Assembly: GCA_964057225.1 (NCBI GenBank)
Contig: OZ059900.1
Coordinates: forward strand, 22,273,638 to 22,337,637
Length of the DNA: 64,000 nucleotides
Source of the DNA: Auanema rhodensis
Taxonomy: Eukaryota > Nematoda > Chromadorea > Rhabditida > Rhabditidae
Reading direction: 5' to 3'
Shown: positions 8,181-21,984 of the stretch, piece after piece
How the letters are laid out: the number at the start of each line of letters is the position of its first letter
How positions within the stretch are numbered: the first letter of the stretch is position 1
The notes under the pieces: model-generated
What the model was told of the DNA's origin: nothing
Databases searched by the model: none
What the model saw: the letters and a program-made list of their open reading frames with translations, nothing else
Translations under genes and position numbers: made by a program

Positions 8181-10651
8181 ACAAAAACACAGTATTTCCC
8201 ATGAGAAATATTTTATTATGCTGGAAAACCAGTTTTTGGAATTTTCGCTGTAAACAAGGTTTTGACTTACGATTTCATGTGTTCAAACTCATGCAATGTC
8301 AATGAAACCTAGCTCAAAATTGTTCGTACAACGTCTAGTTCCACTTTCACGACAAAAAAACAGGGGTTAGAAAATTTAGGAAATTAGCATATTCTGAGGG
8401 CACGCCCCTTATGGCTAATATTGATTAAATCGATTTTTGTTCATATGAGTCGTCAAATGCGACGAATTTCAGCGTGTTACATACTAAAATGAAGCATTTC
8501 ACATGCTGAACACTAGAAAAATACAAAAACACAGTATTTTCCATGAGAAATATTTTATTATGCTGGAAAACCAGTTTTTGGAAATTTCGCTGTAAACAAG
8601 GTTTTGACTTACGATTTCATGTGTTCAAACTCATGCAATGTCAATGAAACCTAGCTCAAAATTGTTCGTACAACGTCTAGTTCCACTTTCACGACAAAAA
8701 AACAGGGGTTAGAAAATTAAGGAAATTAGCATATTCTGAGGGCACGCCCCTTATGGCTAATATTGATTAAATCGATTTTTGTTCATATGAGTCGTCAAAT
8801 GCAACGAATTTCAGCGTGTTACATACTAAAATGAAGCATTTTACATGCTGAACACTAGAAAAATACAAAAACATTGTATTTCTCATGAGAAATATTTTAT
8901 TATGCTGGAAAACCAGTTTTTGGAAATTTCGCTGTAAACAAGGTTTTGACTTACGATTTCATGTGTTCAAACTCATGCAATGTCAATGAAACCTAGCTCA
9001 AAATTGTTTGTACAACGTCTAGTTCCACTTTCACGACAAAAAAACAAGGGTTAGAAAATTAAGGAAATTAGCATATTCTGAGGGCACGCCCCTTATGGCT
9101 AATATTGATTAAATCGATTTTTGTTCATATGAGTAGTCAAATGCAACGAATTTCAGCGTGTTACATACTAAAATGAACCATTTTACATGCTGAACACTAG
9201 AAAAATACAAAAACACAGTATTTCCCATGAGAAATATTTTATTATGCTGGAAAACCAGTTTTTGGAATTTTCGCTGTAAACAAGGTTTTGACTTACGATT
9301 TCATGTGTTCAAACTCATGCAATGTCAATGAAACCTAGCTCAAAATTGTTCGTACAACGTCTAGTTCCACTTTCACGACGAAAAAACAGGGGTTAGAAAA
9401 TTTAGGAAATTAGCATATTCTGAGGGCACGCCCCTTATGGCTAATATTGATTAAATCGATTTTTGTTCATATGAGTCGTCAAATGCGACGAATTTCAGCG
9501 TGTTACATACTAAAATGAAGCATTTCACATGCTGAACACTAGAAAAATACAAAAACACAGTATTTTCCATGAGAAATATTTTATTATGCTGGAAAACCAG
9601 TTTTTGGAAATTTCGCTGTAAACAAGGTTTTGACTTACGATTTCATGTGTTCAAACTCATGCAATGTCAATGAAACCTAGCTCAAAATTGTTCGTACAAC
9701 GTCTAGTTCCACTTTCACGACAAAAAAACAGGGGTTAGAAAATTAAGGAAATTAGCATATTCTGAGGGCACGCCCCTTATGGCTAATATTGATTAAATCG
9801 ATTTTTGTTCATATGAGTCGTCAAATGCAACGAATTTCAGCGTGTTACATACTAAAATGAAGCATTTTACATGCTGAACACTAGAAAAATACAAAAACAC
9901 AGTATTTCCCATGAGAAATATTTTATTATGCTGGAAAACCAGTTTTTGGAAATTTCGCTGTAAACAAGGTTTTGACTTATGATTTCATGTGTTAAAACTC
10001 ATGCAATGTCAATGAAACCTGGCTCAAAATTGTTCGTACAACGTCTAGTTCCACTTTCACGACAAAAAAACAGGGGTTAGAAAATTAAGGAAATTAGCAT
10101 ATTCTGAGGGCACGCCCCTTATGGCTAATATTGATTAAATCGATTTTTGTTCATATGAGTCGTCAAATGCAACGAATTTCAGCGTGTTACATACTAAAAT
10201 GAAGCATTTTACATGCTGAACACTAGAAAAATACAAAAACACAGTATTTCCCATGAGAAATATTTTATTATGCTGGAAAACCAGTTTTTGGAAATTTCGC
10301 TGTAAACAAGGTTTTGACTTATGATTTCATGTGTTAAAACTCATGCAATGTCAATGAAACCTAGCTCAAAATTGTTCGTACAACGTCTAGTTCCACTTTC
10401 ACGACAAAAAACAGGGGTTAGAAAATTAAGGAAATTAGCATATTCTGAGGGCACGCCACTTATGGCTAATATTGATTAAATCGATTTTTGTTCATATGAG
10501 TCGTCAAATGCAACGAATTTCAGCGTGTTACAAACTAAAATGAAGCATTTTACATGCTGAACACTAGAAAAATACAAAAACACAGTATTTCCCATGAGAA
10601 ATATTTTATTATGCTGGAAAACCAGTTTTTGGAAATTTCGCTGTAAACAAT
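7917..10651 (+). repeat. Duplicated 2.7-kb block, copy 2
   Basis: Eight monomers matching 1-2735 at offset 7916, including the trimer structure, the TTATGATTTC/GTTAAAAC monomers, CGCCACTT, TTACAAAC and the 6-A run near 10406. Only G at 9380 (A at 1464) was seen to differ. The copies part company at the next monomer boundary: AACAAGG follows copy 1 and AACAATG follows copy 2. Inference: this block and the inversion modules moved together in a recent segmental duplication of about 7.9 kb. Confidence 0.88.
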
Positions 10652-12109
10652 GTTTTGACTTACGATTTCATGTGTTCAAACTCATGCAATGTCAATGAAA
10701 CCTGGCTCAAAATTGTTCGTACAACGTCTAGTTCCACTTTCACGACAAAAAAACAGGGGTTAGAAAATTAAGGAAATTAGCATATTCTGAGGGCACGCCC
10801 CTTATGGCTAATATTGATTAAATCGATTTTTGTTCATATGAGTCGTCAAATGCAACGAATTTCAGCGTGTTACATACTAAAATGAATCATTTTACATGCT
10901 GAACACTAGAAAAATACAAAAACACAGTATTTCCCATGAGAAATATTTTATTATGCTGGAAAACCAGTTTTTGGAAATTTCGCTGTAAACAAGGTTTTGA
11001 CTTACGATTTCATGTGTTCAAACTCATGCAATGTCAATGAAACCTAGCTGAAAATTGTTCGTACAACGTCTAGTTCCACTTTCACGACAAAAAAACAGGG
11101 GTTAGAAAATTAAGGAAATTAGCATATTCTGAGGGCACGCCCCTTATGGCTAATATTGATTAAATCGATTTTTGTTCATATGAGTCGTCAAATTCAACGA
11201 ATTTCAGCGTGTTACATACTAAAATGAATCATTTTACATGCTGAACACTAGAAAAATACAAAAACACAGTATTTCCCATGAGAAATATTTTATTATGCTG
11301 GAAAACCAGTTTTTCGAAATTTCGCTGTTAACAAGGTTTTGACTTACGATTTCATGTGTTCAAACTCATGCAATGTCAATGAAACCTAGTTCAAAATTGT
11401 TCGTACAACGTCTAGTTCCACTTTCACGACAAAAAAACAGGGGTTAGAAAATTAAGGAAATTAGCATATTCTGAGGGCACGCCCCTTATGGCTAATATTG
11501 ATTAAATCGATTTTTGTTCATATGAGTCGTCAAATGCAACAAATTTCAGCGTATTACATACTGAAATGAAGCATTTTACATGCTGAACACTAGAAAAATA
11601 CAAAAACACAGTATTTCTCATGAGAAATATTTTATTATGCTGGAAAACCAGTTTTTGGAAATTTCGCTGTAAACGAGGTTTTGACTTACGATTTCATGTG
11701 TTCAAACTCATGCAATGTCAATGAAACCTAGCTCAAAATTGTTCGTACAACGTCTAGTTCCACTTTCACGACAAAAAAACAGGGGTTAGAAAATTAAGGA
11801 AATTAGCATATTCTGAGGGCACGCCCCTTATGGCTAATATTGATTAAATCGATTTTTGTTCATATGAGTCGTCAAATGCAACGAATTTCAGCGTGTTACA
11901 TACTAAAATGAAGCATTTTACATGCTGAACACTAGAAAAATACAAAAACACAGTATTTCTCATGAGAAATATTTTATTATGCTGGAAAACCAGTTTTTGG
12001 AAATTTCGCTGTAAACAAGGTTTTGACTTACGATTTCATGTGTTCAAACTCATGCAATGTCAATGAAACCTAGCTCAAAATTGTTCGTACAACGTCTAGT
12101 TCCACTTTC
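10652..12109 (+). repeat. Mosaic monomers, left domain
   Basis: About four monomers with variants used elsewhere in the left half: AACAATG at the 10651 boundary, CCTGGCTC, AATCATT (T at lattice 236), CTGAAAATTG near 11049, AATTCAACG near 11192 and TTTTTCGAAAT near 11314. The last three also appear about 3.42 kb downstream (14470-14735), one base more than ten monomers away. GTATTACATACTG near 11551 and AACGAGG near 11675 look private. The block shares markers with the nine-monomer HOR but in a different order. Confidence 0.65.
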
Positions 12110-15100
12110 ACGACAAAAAAACAGGGGTTAGAAAATTAAGGAAATTAGCATATTCTGAGGGCACGCCCCTTATGGCTAATATTGATTAAATCGATTTTTG
12201 TTCATGTGAGTCGTCAAATGCAACGAATTTCAGCGTGTTACATACTAAAATGAAGCATTTTACATGCTGAACACTAGAAAAATACAAAAACACAGTATTT
12301 CCCATGAGAAATATTTTATTATGCTGGAAAACTAGTTTTTGGAAATTTCGCTGTAAACAATGTTTTGACTTACGATTTTATGTGTTCAAACTCATGCAAT
12401 GTCAATGAAACCTGGCTCAAAATTGTTCGTACAACGTCTAGTTCCACTTTCACGACAAAAAAACAGGGGTTAGAAAATTAAGGAAATTAGCATATTCTGA
12501 GGGCACGCCCCTTATGGCTAATATTGATTAAATCGATTTTTGTTCATATGAGTCGTCAAATGCAACGAATTTCAGCGTGTTACATACTAAAATGAATCAT
12601 TTTACATGCTGAACACTAGAAAAATACAAAAACACAGTATTTCCCATGAGAAATATTTTATTATGCTGGAAAACCAGTTTTTGGAAATTTCGCTGTAAAC
12701 AAGGTTTTGACTTACGATTTCATGTGTTCAAACTCATGCAATGTCAATGAAACCTAGCTCAAAATTGTTCGTACAACGTCTAGTTCCACTTTCACGACAA
12801 AAAAACAGGGGTTAGAAAATTAAGGAAATTAGCATATTCTGAGGGCACGCCCCTTATGGCTAATATTGATTAAATCGATTTTTGTTCATATGAGTCGTCA
12901 AATGCAACGAATTTCAGCGTGTTACATACTAAAATGAAGCATTTTACATGCTGAATACTTGAAAAATACAAAAACACAGTATTTCCCATGAGAAATATTT
13001 TATTATGCTGGAAAACCAGTTTTTGGAAATTTCGCTGTAAACAAGGTTTTGACTTACGATTTCATGTGTTCAAACTCATGCAATGTCAATGAAACCTAGC
13101 TCAAAATTGTTCGTACAACGTCTAGTTCCACTTTCACGACAAAAAAAACAGGGGTTAGAAAATTAAGGAAATTAGCATATTCTGAGGGCACGCCCCTTAT
13201 GGCTAATATTGATTAAATCGATTTTTGTTCATATGAGTCGTCAAATGCAACGAATTTCAGCGTGTTACATACTAAAATGAAGCATTTCACATGCTGAACA
13301 CTAAAAAAATACAAAAACACAGTATTTCCCATGAGAAATATTTTATTATGCTGGAAAACCAGTTTTTGGAAATTTCGCTGTAAACAAGGTTTTGACTTAC
13401 GATTTCATGTGTTCAAACTCATGCAATGTCAATGAAACCTAGCTCAAAATTGTTCGTACAACGTCTAGTTCCACTTTCACGACAAAAAAACAGGGGTTAG
13501 AAAATTAAGGAAATTAGCATATTCTGAGGGCACGCCCCTTATGGCTAATATTGATTAAATCGATTTTTGTTCATATGAGTCGTCAAATGCGACGAATTTC
13601 AGCGTGTTACATACTAAAATGAAGCATTTCACATGCTGAACACTAGAAAAATACAAAAACACAGTATTTTCCATGAGAAATATTTTATTATGCTGGAAAA
13701 CCAGTTTTTGGAAATTTCGCTGTAAACAAGGTTTTGACTTACGATTTCATGTGTTCAAACTCATGCAATGTCAATGAAACCTAGCTCAAAATTGTTCGTA
13801 CAACGTCTAGTTCCACTTTCACGACAAAAAAACAGGGGTTAGAAAATCAAGGAAATTAGCATATTCTGAGGGCACGCCCCTTATGGCTAATATTGATTAA
13901 ATCGATTTTTGTTCATATGAGTCGTCAAATGCAACGAATTTCAGCGTGTTACATACTAAAATGAAGCATTTTACATGCTGAACACTAGAAAAATACAAAA
14001 ACACAGTATTTCCCATGAGAAATATTTTATTATGCTGGAAAACCAGTTTTTGGAAATTTCGCTGTAAACAATGTTTTGACTTACGATTTCATGTGTTCAA
14101 ACTCATGCAATGTCAATGAAACCTGGCTCAAAATTGTTCGTACAACGTCTAGTTCCACTTTCACGACAAAAAAACAGGGGTTAGAAAATTAAGGAAATTA
14201 GCATATTCTGAGGGCACGCCACTTATGGCTAATATTGATTAAATCGATTTTTGTTCATATGAGTCGTCAAATGCAACGAATTTCAGCGTGTTACAAACTA
14301 AAATGAAGCATTTTACATGCTGAACACTAGAAAAATACAAAAACACAGTATTTCCCATGAGAAATATTTTATTATGCTGGAAAACCAGTTTTTGGAAATT
14401 TCGCTGTAAACAATGTTTTGACTTACGATTTCATGTGTTCAAACTCATGCAATGTCAATGAAACCTAGCTGAAAATTGTTCGTACAACGTCTAGTTCCAC
14501 TTTCACGACAAAAAAACAGGGGTTAGAAAATTAAGGAAATTAGCATATTCTGAGGGCACGCCCCTTATGGCTAATATTGATTAAATCGATTTTTGTTCAT
14601 ATGAGTCGTCAAATTCAACGAATTTCAGCGTGTTACATACTAAAATGAATCATTTTACATGCTGAACACTAGAAAAATACAAAAACACAGTATTTCCCAT
14701 GAGAAATATTTTATTATGCTGGAAAACCAGTTTTTCGAAATTTCGCTGTAAACAAGGTTTTGACTTACGATTTCATGTGTTCAAACTCATGCAATGTCAA
14801 TGAAACCTAGCTCAAAATTGTTCGTACAACGTCTAGTTCCACTTTCACGACAAAAAAACAGGGGTTAGAAAATTAAGGAAATTAGCATATTCTGAGGGCA
14901 CGCCCCTTATGGCTAATATTGATTAAATCGATTTTTGTTCATATGAGTCGTCAAATGCAACGAATTTCAGCGTGTTACATACTAAAATGAAGCATTTTAC
15001 ATGCTGAATACTTGAAAAATACAAAAACACAGTATTTCCCATGAGAAATATTTTATTATGCTGGAAAAAAAGTTTTTGGAAATTTCGCTGTAAACAAGGT

Positions 15101-15188
15101 TTTGACTTACGATTTCATGTGTTCAAACTCATGCAATGTCAATGAAACCTAGCTCAAAATTGTTCGTACAACGTCTAGTTCCACTTTC
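12110..15188 (+). repeat. Nine-monomer HOR, copy 1 (3079 bp)
   Basis: Markers recur 3079 bases later in the same order: TCATGTGAG (12202), AACTAGTTTT (about 12330), ACGATTTTAT (about 12370), TGAATACTTG (about 12952), the 8-A run (about 13140), CACTAAAAAAAT (about 13300), GCGACG (about 13589), AAATCAAGG (about 13845), CGCCACTT (about 14218), TTACAAAC (about 14291), CTGAAAATTG (14467), TTTTTCGAAAT (about 14731) and GGAAAAAAAG (about 15063). The unit is nine times 342 plus one base from the 8-A run. Boundaries are uncertain by about 100 bases. Confidence 0.85.
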
Positions 15189-18100
15189 ACGACAAAAAAA
15201 CAGGGGTTAGAAAATTAAGGAAATTAGCATATTCTGAGGGCACGCCCCTTATGGCTAATATTGATTAAATCGATTTTTGTTCATGTGAGTCGTCAAATGC
15301 AACGAATTTCAGCGTGTTACATACTAAAATGAAGCATTTTACATGCTGAACACTAGAAAAATACAAAAACACAGTATTTCCCATGAGAAATATTTTATTA
15401 TGCTGGAAAACTAGTTTTTGGAAATTTCGCTGTAAACAATGTTTTGACTTACGATTTTATGTGTTCAAACTCATGCAATGTCAATGAAACCTGGCTCAAA
15501 ATTGTTCGTACAACGTCTAGTTCCACTTTCACGACAAAAAAACAGGGGTTAGAAAATTAAGGAAATTAGCATATTCTGAGGGCACGCCCCTTATGGCTAA
15601 TATTGATTAAATCGATTTTTGTTCATATGAGTCGTCAAATGCAACGAATTTCAGCGTGTTACATACTAAAATGAATCATTTTACATGCTGAACACTAGAA
15701 AAATACAAAAACACAGTATTTCCCATGAGAAATATTTTATTATGCTGGAAAACCAGTTTTTGGAAATTTCGCTGTAAACAAGGTTTTGACTTACGATTTC
15801 ATGTGTTCAAACTCATGCAATGTCAATGAAACCTAGCTCAAAATTGTTCGTACAACGTCTAGTTCCACTTTCACGACAAAAAAACAGGGGTTAGAAAATT
15901 AAGGAAATTAGCATATTCTGAGGGCACGCCCCTTATGGCTAATATTGATTAAATCGATTTTTGTTCATATGAGTCGTCAAATGCAACGAATTTGAGCGTG
16001 TTACATACTAAAATGAAGCATTTTACATGCTGAATACTTGAAAAATACAAAAACACAGTATTTCCCATGAGAAATATTTTATTATGCTGGAAAACCAGTT
16101 TTTGGAAATTTCGCTGTAAACAAGGTTTTGACTTACGATTTCATGTGTTCAAACTCATGCAATGTCAATGAAACCTAGCTCAAAATTGTTCGTACAACGT
16201 CTAGTTCCACTTTCACGACAAAAAAAACAGGGGTTAGAAAATTAAGGAAATTAGCATATTCTGAGGGCACGCCCCTTATGGCTAATATTGATTAAATCGA
16301 TTTTTGTTCATATGAGTCGTCAAATGCAACGAATTTCAGCGTGTTACATACTAAAATGAAGCATTTCACATGCTGAACACTAAAAAAATACAAAAACACA
16401 GTATTTCCCATGAGAAATATTTTATTATGCTGGAAAACCAGTTTTTGGAAATTTCGCTGTAAACAAGGTTTTGACTTACGATTTCATGTGTTCAAACTCA
16501 TGCAATGTCAATGAAACCTAGCTCAAAATTGTTCGTACAACGTCTAGTTCCACTTTCACGACAAAAAAACAGGGGTTAGAAAATTAAGGAAATTAGCATA
16601 TTCTGAGGGCACGCCCCTTATGGCTAATATTGATTAAATCGATTTTTGTTCATATGAGTCGTCAAATGCGACGAATTTCAGCGTGTTACATACTAAAATG
16701 AAGCATTTCACATGCTGAACACTAGAAAAATACAAAAACACAGTATTTTCCATGAGAAATATTTTATTATGCTGGAAAACCAGTTTTTGGAAATTTCGCT
16801 GTAAACAAGGTTTTGACTTACGATTTCATGTGTTCAAACTCATGCAATGTCAATGAAACCTAGCTCAAAATTGTTCGTACAACGTCTAGTTCCACTTTCA
16901 CGACAAAAAAACAGGGGTTAGAAAATCAAGGAAATTAGCATATTCTGAGGGCACGCCCCTTATGGCTAATATTGATTAAATCGATTTTTGTTCATATGAG
17001 TCGTCAAATGCAACGAATTTCAGCGTGTTACATACTAAAATGAAGCATTTTACATGCTGAACACTAGAAAAATACAAAAACACAGTATTTCCCATGAGAA
17101 ATATTTTATTATGCTGGAAAACCAGTTTTTGGAAATTTCGCTGTAAACAATGTTTTGACTTACGATTTCATGTGTTCAAACTCATGCAATGTCAATGAAA
17201 CCTGGCTCAAAATTGTTCGTACAACGTCTAGTTCCACTTTCACGACAAAAAAACAGGGGTTAGAAAATTAAGGAAATTAGCATATTCTGAGGGCACGCCA
17301 CTTATGGCTAATATTGATTAAATCGATTTTTGTTCATATGAGTCGTCAAATGCAACGAATTTCAGCGTGTTACAAACTAAAATGAAGCATTTTACATGCT
17401 GAACACTAGAAAAATACAAAAACACAGTATTTCCCATGAGAAATATTTTATTATGCTGGAAAACCAGTTTTTGGAAATTTCGCTGTAAACAATGTTTTGA
17501 CTTACGATTTCATGTGTTCAAACTCATGCAATGTCAATGAAACCTAGCTGAAAATTGTTCGTACAACGTCTAGTTCCACTTTCACGACAAAAAAACAGGG
17601 GTTAGAAAATTAAGGAAATTAGCATATTCTGAGGGCACGCCCCTTATGGCTAATATTGATTAAATCGATTTTTGTTCATATGAGTCGTCAAATTCAACGA
17701 ATTTCAGCGTGTTACATACTAAAATGAATCATTTTACATGCTGAACACTAGAAAAATACAAAAACACAGTATTTCCCATGAGAAATATTTTATTATGCTG
17801 GAAAACCAGTTTTTCGAAATTTCGCTGTAAACAAGGTTTTGACTTACGATTTCATGTGTTCAAACTCATGCAATGTCAATGAAACCTAGCTCAAAATTGT
17901 TCGTACAACGTCTAGTTCCACTTTCACGACAAAAAAACAGGGGTTAGAAAATTAAGGAAATTAGCATATTCTGAGGGCACGCCCCTTATGGCTAATATTG
18001 ATTAAATCGATTTTTGTTCATATGAGTCGTCAAATGCAACGAATTTCAGCGTGTTACATACTAAAATGAAGCATTTTACATGCTGAATACTTGAAAAATA

Positions 18101-18267
18101 CAAAAACACAGTATTTCCCATGAGAAATATTTTATTATGCTGGAAAAAAAGTTTTTGGAAATTTCGCTGTAAACAAGGTTTTGACTTACGATTTCATGTG
18201 TTCAAACTCATGCAATGTCAATGAAACCTAGCTCAAAATTGTTCGTACAACGTCTAGTTCCACTTTC
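15189..18267 (+). repeat. Nine-monomer HOR, copy 2 (3079 bp)
   Basis: Every marker of copy 1 is present at +3079, for example TCATGTGAG at 15281 and GGAAAAAAAG near 18142. The one private difference noticed is TTTGAGCG near 15992 (TTTCAGCG in copy 1). The register ends near 18270, where an 8-A run and TCATATGAG replace the expected 7-A run and TCATGTGAG. Confidence 0.85.
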
Positions 18268-20521
18268 ACGACAAAAAAAACAGGGGTTAGAAAATTAAGG
18301 AAATTAGCATATTCTGAGGGCACGCCCCTTATGGCTAATATTGATTAAATCGATTTTTGTTCATATGAGTCGTCAAATGCAACAAATTTCAGCGTGTTAC
18401 ATACTGAAATGAAGCATTTTACATGCTGAACACTAGAAAAATACAAAAACACAGTATTTCTCATGAGAAATATTTTATTATGCTGGAAAACCAGTTTTTG
18501 GAAATTTCGCTGTAAACAAGGTTTTGACTTACGATTTCATGTGTTCAAACTCATGCAATGTCAATGAAACCTAGCTCAAAATTGTTCGTACAACGTCTAG
18601 TTCCACTTTCACGACAAAAAAACAGGGGTTAGAAAATTAAGGAAATTAGCATATTCTGAGGGCACGCCCCTTATGGCTAATATTGATTAAATCGATTTTT
18701 GTTCATATGAGTCGTCAAATGCAACGAATTTCAGCGTGTTACATACTAAAATGAAGCATTTTACATGCTGAACACTAGAAAAATACAAAAACACAGTATT
18801 TCTCATGAGAAATATTTTATTATGCTGGAAAACCAGTTTTTGGAAATTTCGCTGTAAACAAGGTTTTGACTTACGATTTCATGTGTTCAAACTCATGCAA
18901 TGTCAATGAAACCTAGCTCAAAATTGTTCGTACAACGTCTAGTTCCACTTTCACGACAAAAAAACAGGGGTTAGAAAATTAAGGAAATTAGCATATTCTG
19001 AGGGCACGCCCCTTATGGCTAATATTGATTAAATCGATTTTTGTTCATATGAGTCGTCAAATGCAACGAATTTCAGCGTGTTACATACTAAAATGAATCA
19101 TTTTACATGCTGAACACTAGAAAAATACAAAAACACAGTATTTCCCATGAGAAATATTTTATTATGCTGGAAAACCAGTTTTTGGAAATTTCGCTGTAAA
19201 CAAGGTTTTGACTTACGATTTCATGTGTTCAAACTCATGCAATGTCAATGAAACCTAGCTCAAAATTGTTCGTACAACGTCTAGTTCCACTTTCACGACA
19301 AAAAAACAGGGGTTAGAAAATTAAGGAAATTAGCATATTCTGAGGGCACGCCCCTTATGGCTAATATTGATTAAATCGATTTTTGTTCATATGAGTCGTC
19401 AAATGCAACGAATTTCAGCGTGTTACATACTAAAATGAAGTATTTTACATGCTGAACACTAGAAAAATACAAAAACACAGTATTTCCCATGAGAAATATT
19501 TTATTATGCTGGAAAACCAGTTTTTGGAATTTTCGCTGTAAACAAGGTTTTGACTTACGATTTCATGTGTTCAAACTCATGCAATGTCAATGAAACCTAG
19601 CTCAAAATTGTTCGTACAACGTCTAGTTCCACTTTCACGACAAAAAAACAGGGGTTAGAAAATTAAGGAAATTAGCATATTCTGAGGGCACGCCCCTTAT
19701 GGCTAATATTGATTAAATCGATTTTTGTTCATATGAGTCGTCAAATGCAACGAATTTCAGCGTGTTACATACTAAAATGAAGCATTTTACATGCTGAATA
19801 CTTGAAAAATACAAAAACACAGTATTTCCCATGAGAAATATTTTATTATGCTGGAAAACCAGTTTTTGGAAATTTCGCTGTAAACAAGGTTTTGACTTAC
19901 GATTTCATGTGTTCAAACTCATGCAATGTCAATGAAACCTAGCTCAAAATTGTTCGTACAACGTCTAGTTCCACTTTCACGACAAAAAAAACAGGGGTTA
20001 GAAAATTAAGGAAATTAGCATATTCTGAGGGCACGCCCCTTATGGCTAATATTGATTAAATCGATTTTTGTTCATATGAGTCGTCAAATGCAACGAATTT
20101 CAGCGTGTTACATACTAAAATGAAGCATTTTACATGCTGAACACTAGAAAAATACAAAAACACAGTATTTCTCATGAGAAATATTTTATTATGCTGGAAA
20201 ACCAGTTTTTGGAAATTTCGCTGTAAACAAGGTTTTGACTTACGATTTCATGTGTTCAAACTCATGCAATGTCAATGAAACCTAGCTCAAAATTGTTCGT
20301 ACAACGTCTAGTTCCACTTTCACGACAAAAAAACAGGGGTTAGAAAATTAAGGAAATTAGCATATTCTGAGGGCACGCCCCTTATGGCTAATATTGATTA
20401 AATCGATTTTTGTTCATATGAGTCGTCAAATGCAACGAATTTCAGCGTGTTACATACTAAAATGAAACATTTTACATGCTGAACACTAGAAAAATACAAA
20501 AACACAGTATTTCCCATGAGA
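18268..20521 (+). repeat. Mosaic monomers between HOR blocks
   Basis: The first two monomers resemble 11.4-12.1 kb: AACAAATTTC with ACTGAAATG at about 18381, as at 11538, an offset of twenty monomers plus 3 bp. Later monomers carry AATCATT, AAGTATT with T326, and the TGAATACTTG/8-A pair (about 19795 and 19985) also seen near 12950, 16030 and 24290. No non-satellite DNA is present. Confidence 0.65.
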
Positions 20522-20607
20522 AATATTTTATTATGCTGGAAAACCAGTTTTTGGAAATTTCGCGAATATTTTATTATGCTGGAAAACCAGTTTTTGGAAA
20601 TTTCGCT
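20522..20607 (+). repeat. 43-bp internal tandem duplication in one monomer
   Basis: The segment from AATATTTTATTATG through AAATTTCGC occurs twice in a row, at 20522-20563 and 20565-20606, so this monomer runs 20232-20616 (385 bp instead of 342). Only one base (G at 20564) separates the copies. It is the only such duplication seen in the window and has not spread to other monomers, so it is probably young. It also opens a short plus-strand reading frame, which I take as chance. Confidence 0.9.
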
Positions 20608-20616
20608 GTAAACAAG

Positions 20617-21984
20617 GTTTTGACTTACGATTTCATGTGTTCAAACTCATGCAATGTCAATGAAACCTAACTCAGAATTGTTCGTACAACGTCTAGTTCC
20701 ACTTTCACGACAAAAAAACAGGGGTTAGAAAATTAAGGAAATTAGCATATTCTGAGGGCACGCCCCTTATGGCTAATATTGATTAAATCGATTTTTGTTC
20801 ATATGAGTCGTCAAATGCAACGAATTTCAGCGTGTTACATACTAAAATGAAGCATTTCACATGCTGAACACTAAAAAAATACAAAAACACAGTATTTCCC
20901 ATGAGAAATATTTTATTATGCTGGAAAACCAGTTTTTGGAAATTTCGCTGTAAACAAGGTTTTGACTTACGATTTCATGTGTTCAAACTCATGCAATGTC
21001 AATGAAACCTAGCTCAAAATTGTTCGTACAACGTCTAGTTCCACTTTCACGACAAAAAAACAGGGGTTAGAAAATTAAGGAAATTAGCATATTCTGAGGG
21101 CACGCCCCTTATGGCTAATATTGATTAAATCGATTTTTGTTCATATGAGTCGTCAAATGCAACGAATTTCAGCGTGTTACATACTAAAATGAAGCATTTC
21201 ACATGCTGAACACTAGAAAAGTACAAAAACACAGTATTTCCCATGAGAAATATTTTATTATGCTGGAAAACCAGTTTTTGAAAATTTCGCTGTAAACAAG
21301 GTTTTGACTTACGATTTCATGTGTTCAAACTCATGCAATGTCAATGAAACCTAGCTCAAAATTGTTCGTACAACGTCTAGTTCCACTTTCACGACAAAAA
21401 AACAGGGGTTAGAAAATTAAGGAAATTAGCATATTCTGAGGGCACGCCCCTTATGGCTAATATTGATTAAATCGATTTTTGTTCATATGAGTCGTCAAAT
21501 GCAACGAATTTCAGCGTGTTACATACTAAAATGAAGCATTTTACATGCTGAACACTAGAAAAATACAAAAACACAGTATTTCTCATGAGAAATATTTTAT
21601 TATGCTGGAAAACCAGTTTTTGGAAATTTCGCTGTAAACAAGGTTTTGACTTACGATTTCATGTGTTCAAACTCATGCAATGTCAATGAAACCTAGCTCA
21701 AAATTGTTCGTACAACGTCTAGTTCCACTTTCACGACAAAAAAACAGGGGTTAGAAAATTAAGGAAATTAGCATATTCTGAGGGCACGCCCCTTATGGCT
21801 AATATTGATTAAATCGATTTTTGTTCATATGAGTCGTCAAATGCAACGAATTTCAGCGTGTTACATACTAAAATGAAGCATTTTACATGCTGAACACTAG
21901 AAAAATACAAAAACACAGTATTTCCCATGAGAAATATTTTATTATGCTGGAAAACCAGTTTTTGGAAATTTCGCTGTAAACAAG
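20617..21984 (+). repeat. Four standard monomers
   Basis: Marked by CTAACTCAGAATTG near 20668, CACTAAAAAAAT near 20869, C at lattice 242 (20856 and 21198), AAAAGTACAA near 21218 and TTTTTGAAAATTTC near 21285. The last two look private. No HOR of its own was resolved here. Confidence 0.7.

Noticed and set aside
20476-20670. Plus-strand open frame of 64 codons
   Set aside because: It exists because the 43-bp internal duplication shifted the frame; part of its protein is simply the duplicated satellite read again. Treated as chance.
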